Positions 18,501 through 24,000 of a stretch of DNA of 37,178 nucleotides are shown piece after piece. The stretch lies in the NCBI GenBank assembly GCA_035529435.1, contig DATKWS010000233.1, positions 1-37,178 of the forward strand, in the 5' to 3' direction. The translations under genes and the position numbers were made by a program. The stretch comes from DATKWS01 sp035529435. GTDB taxonomy: Bacteria > Krumholzibacteriota > Krumholzibacteriia > Krumholzibacteriales > Krumholzibacteriaceae. Position 1 is the first letter of the stretch, and every line of letters begins with the position of its first letter. Under the pieces are notes generated by a model that was given only the letters and a program-made list of their open reading frames with translations, was not told where the DNA came from and made no database searches.

Positions 18501-19106
18501 TCGGTGATCCTCGATGCCGATGGAGAGATCTACGCCGCGGCGGCCGGTACCGGGAATCCCGTTCCGATCGTCATTCCCGCCGACCGGCGGTACACGCTCC
18601 TGAGCGGCGAAACCAGGACCGTGCATGTCCGGGTCGACATTGCCACCGGCGCTCCCGCCGGCGAGATGCGCATCAACATCGCGGAGAACGGTCACGTCGT
18701 CTTCTCGATCATGGACGATCCGGGAACGGGCGCCGGCGTGTCGTGGGAGCAGGGCGAAGATTTTATGAGCGGGCCGCTGTCGGTTATGAGCGGCGATTTC
18801 GAGGAGTACGCGCATAACTATCCGAATCCGTTCAGGGCGGGGAGCGAATCGACGAGGATCAGCTACTTCCTCACCCAGGATACGAACGTGCGGATCGATA
18901 TCTACGACCTGATGGGGGTGCATGTCTGGTCGAAGGATATCGCGGCCGGCGAGCCGGGCGGCGCGGGTGCTGAGGGGGGCACGGCGTGCGATGTCGAATG
19001 GGACGGCCGCAACGGCAACGGCGAAGTGGTCCGCAACGGCGTCTATATCTGCCGCATACAGGCCGGCTCGAAATCGGCGACCTTCAAGATCGCCGTGGCG
19101 AAATAG
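6579..19106 (+). CDS. Giant multi-repeat surface protein (invasin/Big_1-like and CARDB-like) with C-terminal sorting-type domain
   Basis: The 4175-residue protein starts at ATG 6579 behind a TGAGGA ribosome site. Residues 1-45 are a long signal peptide ending ALCA. Residues about 46-210 form an N-terminal domain (GPGTGIATIDPA, then GSWLIRYVV) of a type common in repeat-rich secreted proteins. Residues about 210-1910 hold 16 Ig-like repeats marked by a D-x-(Y/F)-x-N turn, such as VRDAFGNPVDG. Residues about 1915-3900 hold 16 CARDB-like repeats marked by V-x-N-x-G-(G/E)-(A/S) and NSG turns. A further beta-rich domain follows. Residues about 4075-4175 are a FlgD-like/type IX-like tail: NYPNPFR, then IDIYDLMG, WDGRNGNGE and NGVYICRI. 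A filamentous adhesin or surface-layer component is the likely role. No enzyme domain is seen. A PorV-like gene follows after seven bases. Confidence 0.85.
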   Translation: MLNIVRAYVHARERAGRPRHSLLPAHAFFCLAVIVSFLTPAALCAGPGTGIATIDPANDVIAGSTGSWLIRYVVAGEDTFTGVIEIVIPDGWSFPQKGDPAVAGYVTVSSPQPLANPIISIAASIVTVDVDTLWSGDTVTVVYGDGSIDTAGYAAAQTVAEGGVTFVVRSDPDDTGAPVELVTGSPSLDVIAAPVERLVFVTTPRAFEAGGLSAVMRVQALDQYDNHAAAAADQGIALFSASPSGSFVPASTVTMAAGTDTVSFHYSDTDAGTDTITVSGSGQEWEAAEQPVTVSPAEASRFSISPWDTSNIAGEYTRFTITVQDEFGNASPVPAAQTIDLLAASGVFYATGDHGAPIPDIGISAGGTAAEVDYRNDTVQDAPGYLLLFDDADGVAPDLGSEFATITIDHAGRNVDSSTVAAEPYEAAADSTEFITVTVTVRDAFGNPVDGIGVELVVSGSPDSNFVSPSGSQNSDIDGKAVFELRSIRTGWKTVQARIDGVLKTDGVDVEFKAGNSFAPASLVTAAPDTVTVSDGAETGTVTVSVRDRYDNLVEGGTVVLNVTGSNNTYVPDPPILYSDENGEASFLVWSTTAEIKQATATIDGDPMPYSVPIVFKAAQSDTGQSTIIASPPAATADGADPVSVTVTARDEFGNSVFRAVVTLNISGDGYDYNPFSITTGTDGVAEFTVTSTKAEEKHIRAVIDGVTKTSGVWVDFVPGDPDPALSQITAAPASAVADGVESVTVDVLVLDTYSNRVSGRDVVLQVTPPTGIDIDPPDATTGANGIASFSVRSTVAGEKTVGATVDGDLIADTETIEFTAGAIDDIIITHDGAATAGESDTVGFDLRDAFGNRVTAFDDAITIYTNSSVLDGNVAWSTWTAQGDLYPAPLDTILYDFSTLDGGRAVLSITAGRAESLIIGARYGGVTAQSATPLVVSPAAADSISLVSGDGQTATVGNAVGEELVVHVEDAYHNAVEDETVTFSVVPPGGSVDTDPGTAENDSTATTDASGQAVCPEWILGTESGVDNNRVRAAISTGGTREVLFTASAEFDSLDSVVFDPPVADVTVGAWRLVTATLRDQYGNQVQGEYLTVRIENVPPYGTLDNDPGHPTTYVSSTVRAGYSDVEGKVYVRYVAPSEAGRQDTVGALHQYLPAENISPGIYTSTVGTATRLSAAVLSGGTSRAGETFSFEVKAVDDNDNLITSNTSHISLSPAGGLFTFSLFPDFSDEITETDLVGGTVTIYGWGQTAGIWTIDVTSPPLGPDAFDVTVLPRESVDHYLITTPPGDVVANKNFAFSAEALDTFSNRVTEANNPIKLRAVEAVDTTVTAGGNFSVSTGFLTAGFYANDAARYDKAEQIRIEVSDTVASIVQCSETITVVSDVAYRLEKHTPDTTGVEAGDTRLLRAQVLDRFENPVSGERVIFLRQAGDGSPEVDTLYTNGSGVAELLYTTGTTAGLNTVRAIILNGIPESLETQLFSVTTVPRSEIDHVTLTLPAGTDYTAGQEFTGEINAYDVYGNLITTDSSTELEPVDEGGSMAFDPPVVTLDHGTSSFTAVDTVKGTNRIAIRRADPPADTLSLPAWTGVTIDNAAADRLLKVSGDGTAVAGGAVELVAAVEDRYGNDVGGEGILFRIDSDLGGSPALTDTSGSSPDDGYVLTGPDGAAACILTTDINVGTNTVIASIQVGDADTFNVQTVAGDIFSYSVTPDGFEYRAGEQFAVGIVGLDENGNQKFDDFSTIVELGSTTGTTWFSQNPVVLQGGSVSVNAAESTAVDDLRITAVTQGGGGSGQSGVIAIRPASPAGEIHFLSVVPDTVTANNIDRSLITTTPVRDTFGNVVEPGNLITVTTSIGRVTSEDADPSTPGTVERATDISGAVRAFVVSGSVGTATVHFESVEGSASGDTAVIFEPRPALSYGGYISPAVVVPGSVVRFECRVQNGSPTGVTLDGSQCTISFGDSPNRYSAQLGGYVFIPGGATDTLVFSPAAVPAGIAGGNYTPLISLSGTDGYGASYGTSFNTSANAITVSLIEITDITARSKIVSRGDAFEVEVKVRNSGGIPVTMNDIVINLSGGIDFTAPTSWNPALPHTLTPGLQQAYTGTVRIDPGSGIGETVVSAEAFADAAGSTVSDFSGPAENDTIRVQSRASIAYVAGTLDPAVVTQGEVYAFAVRLRNDGEAAVILEASGTELAFDDGTDTFTVALGVSRALTGDGTETTLSFPVETVQSSIDPGPHGVRVVLRGTENGALFGDTVMVSDPVLVHTPPDIAYESGTLVPIQVSKGNSVGFSLDLDNTGQAALICNPDSTWLIFGTPPYEYRALLDPDQGITIAPEGSTTLSFESVQIPTMPTGSYVPELKVIGTANRIRYETAPDVDDAITVLEPSDLEINSIVLADSATREPYNRMTADQSRPLACFIAVTNNGDATVRIDALAMRLFLGTSNVTSQYRWTLEDYILGSGTLPGGESDTLFVVLRDDPDPLNSMSTGTVFIEAEIQGVDQSTQATVSAKTDLGQNGVLIVQFPAVPVVARVIASVAQASAGQESDWTVNVAIRNNGGSDIALYLDPDKTDISFEVGGNDVTDEYTITYPASLKQSGTNVLAGGAIDTLHYVIDQTGDTAGMCAVGAGIAGVEINSGRTVSAGSGGVATVEIQSQANLAVVDLIPSQERVTIQQGNTWSIDMVVENTGGSAVTVPGGDTDSTFIMIPGGGGDFVIAKPAGIVEIGRGDSEMLTFTVATTGTIDPGNRLITGGLLGIEINSGRHVYAERTAGDSVLFQSRPEPRYVIEKLDPVRASTGQDISMKLTIASDDPAHAALVLDPDRTSVAFGDGGGGRFEAYLSDLPVRVLNGGSEVELEFEQTTVLPDTGSYAVDIHLAGTENGNDFTADLSSSPDSITIEEAPQLSLIEIGTPASVTRSLQPPWDVIVALKNNGEASLDLDLDPAKTRITIDVYGVGDVTENYSIDYPDYLKHSLTDTLAGGQTDTLVFTINATDAISGRARIDALVTARDINSGQELSYDTKANGGGAYLSIQEPGEPSITQTVIEPDTVTSGQDTEWYATLTVTNAGEAALTLLPDETYIYWDVPLPVPAPPQVFNEAGKGGNTTLLEGETKHLVFAVTPTPEIPGGGDIAIKARIGMTENNRPGTLLEYNTGGVPAAQGAIRIQRPPELRIASLTGEAPRGSFVNTHQRFPLAVSIANTGEAAVRDVEVELSGTGLAAIENPVVTIQRIGGMKTASDTFFAVAGANDGIETFTGLIRTTAVDVNSGQTDIVGYEMPYDGDEEVTIQHPGECVIAAVVPSRAEANAGQTVPYWTIMVNLRNDGGAPVTLAAPPDADDIRFYSDTGAPLGGYITVAPAGFASGRPGRTLAGGEGDSLIYTVERTGDSTGTVTIRARYGWTDDNEPYIEQESAEGDTTILVTEPSGVRIVSTESRAPNTAGNTATVNTGQQFPVYVTVRNTGGDDLEQVAVQLVSDGASATMLDSASAEIAVGSEGNFKFIITASSAPGTEVLTASITRAVSVTTKEEVDPIEAADPTENLVIQTQALLSCGAGITAPQGAVDGTLSTDQIFTITAAVSNAGQAGIDETGTLKISLPGGYLLDPPEPAQKLVRSFAPGQEVSWTVKAPDDPSPSGMITISIDTLPFDVNIADSAAVTVGGRSVGIAVSTEARARIEGCALEIYAPGGAKDNTLSTDQELDVRASLTPSVNAGDVSVELTVPPEFEIEGGATRTIGTGDGSVKTAEWTVTAPVDAAADQVLEITTAGTDRNTGEAIVDPCGDQLSVDVVAKARLDLAASITEPPDAVGGELSVGLAFTVEAVVTNLGVAGVDTDGALLEIVYPEGYSLDGGETDDRKPFQPDAPVRWRLRAPDAPSSLKYIHVRFVEPYARDENTDTTAVIETEEITIGVITQSGEISMRNVSAEDTIPPYVAPQGARGVAVLKIHWKNNSAYAVGLDTLYVGVVNDRGGHLDPPSKRVESVILDADGEIYAAAAGTGNPVPIVIPADRRYTLLSGETRTVHVRVDIATGAPAGEMRINIAENGHVVFSIMDDPGTGAGVSWEQGEDFMSGPLSVMSGDFEEYAHNYPNPFRAGSESTRISYFLTQDTNVRIDIYDLMGVHVWSKDIAAGEPGGAGAEGGTACDVEWDGRNGNGEVVRNGVYICRIQAGSKSATFKIAVAK
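7190..12310 (+). repeat. Block of 16 invasin/Big_1-like Ig repeats in the giant protein
   Basis: Sixteen units of about 107 residues are counted by their turn motif. The first are LDQYDN (7242), VQDEFGN, VRDAFGN, VRDRYDN, ARDEFGN and VLDTYSN. The last is VRDTFGN (12078). Many units share a G-T-V-T-V or D-T-V-T-V strand and an A-T-x-D-G-x strand. The units are diverged in sequence, so the array looks old rather than recently expanded. Confidence 0.75.
12310..18290 (+). repeat. Block of 16 CARDB-like repeats in the giant protein
   Basis: Sixteen units of about 125 residues are counted by their strand openings. They begin with LSYGGYISPAVV at 12321 and end with LDLAASITEPPD at 17940. Typical cores are VRNSGGIPV, LRNDGEAAV, IRNNGGSDI, VENTGGSAV and VTNAGEAAL. 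Several units end with a turn such as GVEINSGRTV, GIEINSGRHV or DINSGQEL. The last three units form a sub-family (TAPQGAVDGTLSTDQ, YAPGGAKDNTLSTDQ, TEPPDAVGGELSVG). Confidence 0.7.
18807..19103 (+). other. FlgD-like/type IX-like C-terminal sorting domain of the giant protein
   Basis: The final ~100 residues read NYPNPF, TRISYFLTQDTNVRIDIYDL, VEWDGRNGNGE, NGVYICRIQAG and KIAVAK. This order is the standard type A sorting/FlgD-Ig layout. A degenerate version ends the lamin-tail protein at 32237. Confidence 0.75.
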
Positions 19107-19113
19107 GAGCATG

Positions 19114-21006
19114 ATGAAGCGTCTCGGCATATGCATCGTCGTATCGGTTCTTCTCGTTGCGGCTCCATCCGCATTATCGGCGCAGGACGCGACGGGGGGA
19201 ACGCGGCCGATATTCAGCCTCGGCGCGGGGTCCCGGGCGATCGCCATGGGTGGGGCCTTCTCAACCCTCTGTGATGATCCCTCCGCCCTCTACTACAATC
19301 CGGCAGGGCTCCGGTTCAATCTGTATCCCCGGGTCATGGTCAACCATATTCAGTTATTTTCAGGATTCAGCGACGCGACATATGATTTTGTCGGACTCGT
19401 CTATCCGACACTTTCGGTCGGATCGATCGGCCTGGGATTCATGACGGCGGGGACGGGAAGTATACGCGGATTCGACGAGTTCAGCAGGGAGACGGGGGAG
19501 ATATCGTACCGGGAGAGCCAGGCGATGCTCGCCTACGGATTCAATCTGCCGTGGCGGTTCTTCGGACGGTACACCTTCGGCGCGTCAGCCAAGCTCCTGA
19601 ACCAGCGGGTCGGTGATTTCTCGGACACCGGCACGGGGTTCGACGTCGGCATTATTTACACGCCGCCCGTCCTCGAGGGACTGGTCATCGGTTGCAACCT
19701 GCAGGATATCGTCGGTGCCGAGACAAAGCTCGTCTCGGAGAGTGAGAAGGTCGACCGGACGCTGATGTTCGGCGCCGGGTACCGGTACCTGTTCACGAAC
19801 GGTTCGGCGCTCGGTATCGGCGTGCAGTACGACATGCCGGAACGGGCCGATAACGATATCCGCGTCGGGGCGGAATACTCCTACAAGCAGATCGTATCGA
19901 TCCGTGTCGGCTTCGATTCTGATAAGATTACGGCGGGCCTCGGCGTCTCGTGGCGCGGATACACGGTCGATTACGGGTTCTTCAGCCGGGATGAGGCGGG
20001 GAGCTCACACCCGGTATCCCTCTCGGCACGATTCGGCCCGAGCATCACCGAGAAGATCCGTATCCGCGAGGAGCGTCGTTCAATCGAGGAGGAGCAGCGC
20101 ATCCAGGAGATATTCTCGAATCGTGTTGCAACGCATCTGCGGGCGGCCGAGGCGCATCGTGCCGCGGGAGAGCTCGAACAGGCGCTCGACGAGCTGAAAA
20201 TAGCCCTCGACTACGATCCGGCGAATACCGCCGCAGCCGACACGCTCGACGTCCTGAGGAACGAGATCCTGGAGATGGAGCGCGAGCGTACGCGGTCGGC
20301 CGAGAAGGCGCTCCTCATCGACCAGCATTTCAACCTCGGGCTCGAGTACTACAGCAAGAGCGAGTACGTCCTCGCGCGGGCCGAGTGGCTCAACGTGCTC
20401 GAGCTCGATCCGGAGAGCGAGCGGGCGCGGGAATACCTCGAGCGGACCGGGAACAAGCTTGCCGAGCAGGTGCGTGAGCACCGTGCCCGGGCGCAATCGC
20501 TCGAGCGGAGTGGACAGCCGGCCGCGGCGATTGCCGAATGGAACATGGTGCGTGTCATCGAGCCGGAATCGGCCGAAGCCCGCGCCGCGATAGACCGGAT
20601 CGAGAAGCATATGGAAGAGCTGAGCCGTGATTACCGGAACGCCCGTGATCGCCTCGAGACGATCGAGCTGTTCGAGAGTGCGCTGACAGCCTTCAGCGAA
20701 GGACGTTACGCGGAGACGGTCGACCTGTGCAACCGGCTGCTCGAGCATGAACCCGGTCACGATGAGGCGCGCGACCTTCAGCGGCGGGCGACGAGGCGGA
20801 TGACTCCCCTCACCGATACGGAAAAGGAAGAGATACGACGGCTCTACATTCAGGGCATGAAGTTCTTTACCCAGAACAACTACTCGGCCGCCATCAAAGA
20901 GTGGCAAAAGGTGCTCGAGATCGATCCCGACAACGAGAGCGTCAAGAAGAATATCGGGGAGGCCGAAGCACGCCTCCAGAGAATCGGTTCATCGGAAGGC
21001 GAATAG
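19114..21006 (+). CDS. PorV-like outer-membrane barrel fused to a C-terminal TPR domain
   Basis: Two ATGs (19111, 19114) are in frame; 19114 has the better spacing from AGGAG, giving 630 residues. A signal peptide (VVSVLLVAAPSALSAQ) leads into a PorV/UPF0164 barrel with the hallmark GSRAIAMGGAFSTLCDDPSA then LYYNPAGLRF (residues about 38-68), continuing to about residue 310. The barrel ends in LSARFGPSITEK and is followed by a helical region with at least five TPR-like units, such as LEQALDELKIALDYDPAN, YVLARAEWLNVLELDPES and YSAAIKEWQKVLEIDPDN. The TPR part would face the periplasm. Known PorV proteins work with type IX secretion, but the TPR extension is extra. The gene starts seven bases after the giant surface-protein gene and stops directly against the GTG of the signalling gene, so the three are probably one operon. 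Confidence 0.8.
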   Translation: MKRLGICIVVSVLLVAAPSALSAQDATGGTRPIFSLGAGSRAIAMGGAFSTLCDDPSALYYNPAGLRFNLYPRVMVNHIQLFSGFSDATYDFVGLVYPTLSVGSIGLGFMTAGTGSIRGFDEFSRETGEISYRESQAMLAYGFNLPWRFFGRYTFGASAKLLNQRVGDFSDTGTGFDVGIIYTPPVLEGLVIGCNLQDIVGAETKLVSESEKVDRTLMFGAGYRYLFTNGSALGIGVQYDMPERADNDIRVGAEYSYKQIVSIRVGFDSDKITAGLGVSWRGYTVDYGFFSRDEAGSSHPVSLSARFGPSITEKIRIREERRSIEEEQRIQEIFSNRVATHLRAAEAHRAAGELEQALDELKIALDYDPANTAAADTLDVLRNEILEMERERTRSAEKALLIDQHFNLGLEYYSKSEYVLARAEWLNVLELDPESERAREYLERTGNKLAEQVREHRARAQSLERSGQPAAAIAEWNMVRVIEPESAEARAAIDRIEKHMEELSRDYRNARDRLETIELFESALTAFSEGRYAETVDLCNRLLEHEPGHDEARDLQRRATRRMTPLTDTEKEEIRRLYIQGMKFFTQNNYSAAIKEWQKVLEIDPDNESVKKNIGEAEARLQRIGSSEGE

Positions 21007-24000
21007 GTGAAGCGCGAGCTGTTGAGGGATCAGGAAACCTTCCATCTGGAGATTCCCGCGGACGAGAACAACCTCAGCGAGGTGCGGGATTTCATCGCCG
21101 ATATCTGTCTCCGTGCGGGTTTCTCGAAGCGCGAGACCAACAACACGAAGCTCGCCATGGACGAGGCGTGCACCAACATCATCAAGCATGCCTACAGCGG
21201 CGTCGGCGGCGATATTCGGATCGATGTCCAGGCCGAACCGGGGAAGGTCGAAATCAACGTTTTCGATCGCGGAATCCCCTTCGACTGGGGCGGGGTCGAG
21301 GATCCGGACCTCGAGCGGTATGTCGAGATCGGGAAAAAGGGCGGGCTCGGGATATTTCTCATGAACCGGCTCATGGACGATCTCGATTACCACGCTTCGG
21401 AAGCGGGGAACAGGCTCTACATGGCCAAGTCCGTTCAGGCGGCGGCCGCGGCCCCGGGGCGCACGGGGTTCATCCCGCTCAGGAAACGGTGGACCTCGAC
21501 GCTGCGGTTCAAGTTCGGGCTTCGGGCCGCGTTGGGCCTGCTCGGGCTGGTCACCTTCCTGTGGGTCGTACAGTATATCAACCAGACCCAGGAGATCAAC
21601 ATACAGCGGCAGCAGACGTGGCTCGGCATGAGTAATTTCGCCCGGGCGCTCGAGGCGAAGAGCGAGGATGCGCTCGTAATCGACGATCTCTACGATCCCG
21701 CGTACCGCAAGATGACCGATTTCATCGCGGAGCGGCTCGAGAAGATGCCCGAGGTGCTCTATGCGCGCATCGTGAACAATCAGGGACAGGTCGTCGCCTC
21801 GAGTGACGTCGAGGAATTCCAGGAACGGTACAACGTTCCTTCCGGTGTCGAGCAGATGCTGTCCTCCGGTGAATGGAGAACGGTGACGGGCACGGATCAA
21901 GGGGTGATAAAGGAGTTCCACCTGCCGGTTCTCCTCTCGACCGAGGACAGTGGCCATGCCGTGACGCTCGGGCGCGTGGTGATCGGGATTTCCCAGCGGA
22001 TGGTCGAGAGTGGTATCAGTGATCCGCGTCTCAAGACGACGATCATCCTCATCGGCATTTTCATCGTCGGTGTGTCATTGATCTATCTGCTCATATCCGT
22101 ACTGACCAAACCGATTCAGGCGCTCACGGACGGCGTGCGCGCGATCGGCGAGGGATCGCTCGATGATGAGATACGGATCGACGGTCCCGAGGAGATCGGC
22201 GCGATCGCCCGGGCATTCAACGAGATCACCTCGAAGTTCCGCGAGGCGCAGAAGAGCGTCGTCGAACAGGAACGGTTCCAGAAAGAAATGCAGGTCGCCC
22301 AGGAGATTCAGCATACATTGCTCCCCAAGAAAAAGCCTGACGTGAGCGGGTACGACATCGCCAGCCTGTACCGGGCGGCCAAGGAGGTCGGCGGTGACTA
22401 CTACGACTTCATCAACGTGGACGAGGATACCCTCGGTGTCGTGGTCGCCGACGTTTCGGGAAAGGGGGTGCCCGGCTCCTTGATCATGACGATCATCCGG
22501 ACGGCCCTCCGCATGGAGGCGAGGGGAAGCCTTTCCGCCGCCGATGTGATGGCCCGGATGAACGATTTCGTCACGGAGGATATGAAGAAGGGGATGTTCG
22601 TCACGATCTTCTACGTCATCCTCGATTCCAAGAACAGGATCATCAGCTACGCCAGCGCGGGGCACAATCCGATGATCCTCTACCGGGCCGAGACCGATGA
22701 AACGTTTTTTCTCAATCCGCGTGGATTCCCGGTCGGCATCAGCCTTCCCGACAGCAGCCTCTTCAGACGCTCGATCGACGTCGAGAAGATCAAGCTGAAG
22801 AAGAATGACATGCTGATCATCTACACCGACGGCGTGACCGAGGCGATGAACAATGCCCGCGAGCAGTACGGCGAGGAGCGCCTCATCAGTGTCATCAAGA
22901 AATTCGGGCGCCTCTCTCCGCAGGAATTCATCGATCACCTCAACGGGGACATCAGGGAATTCACCGGCGAATATCCGCAGAACGACGATATCACCGTCGT
23001 GGCGATCAAAGAGAAACTCATGGCGGACGATGTGCTGTACGGCATCCGCAAGAAGCTGATCGATCTCGTCGACATCGAGGGTTTGTCCGTTGCCGAGGCC
23101 TGCAAGCAGATGAGGGTGTCGCCGTCTACCTATTACCGGTACAAGAGGCGCCTCGTGGAAATGGGAGAGCGCGGTTTGAAGAACAAGATGCTCCGGGAGG
23201 AGCACGAGATACGGCGCGTGAGCATCGAGCAGAGAAAGAAGATATTCGAAATCGTCAGGGAGAATCCCGGCTTCGGCGCGAAACGGATCGCCGCGGTGTT
23301 CAACGATGGCAAGGAAGAATCAGACCAGGTGGGCCCATCGCTGATATACGATGAACTGAAACGGATGCGGCTCAATACGTACGAGAAGCGGCTCGAATAC
23401 CTGCGACGGAACAGATTCATCACCGAGGAGGAATTTCAGGCCATGTCGGCTGCACCGTTCGGCGCGGCCCCCGTGAGGAGCGCGCCGGATACCGGGGCGG
23501 TGCGGCCGGAGGAGGCGGCACCGCCCGAGATCTTCGCGGCAGAGGCGGAACCGGTGCCCGGATCGGCTCGGGAGTCCGCGGCGGAATCAGCCGGTGAAGA
23601 GCCCGCATTCGGAACATTCCAGATGGAAGCCGAGAAACTCGGTATCGTGAAGATACATTCCCGTGAACTCGAGGGTGGAATCGTTGTTCTCGACGTCGAG
23701 GGGCATCTCGATTCCTCCTCCGCCGCCGAGCTCGAGGGAGTACTCGAGAGCGTGCACGATTACGGATACCGGAAGATAGTCGTGAACCTCGAATATGTTT
23801 CCTACATCAGCAGCGGTGGATGGGGCATTTTCACGGGCCGCGTGAAAACACTCAGGGAAGACGAGGGTGATGTCGTACTGGTTGGCATGTCGCCCGAGGT
23901 GTACGATATTTACGAGTTGCTCGGATTCGCCGATATCATCATGCATTTTCAGAACGTCGGAGAGGCCGTCGAATTCATCGCGATGCCGTTCAATGAGCGA

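Noticed and set aside
17658..19247. A 529-codon open frame on the - strand
   Set aside because: It is antisense to the end of the giant gene and the start of the PorV-TPR gene, both of which have clear family motifs; its product is Arg/Asp-rich with no recognisable motif.
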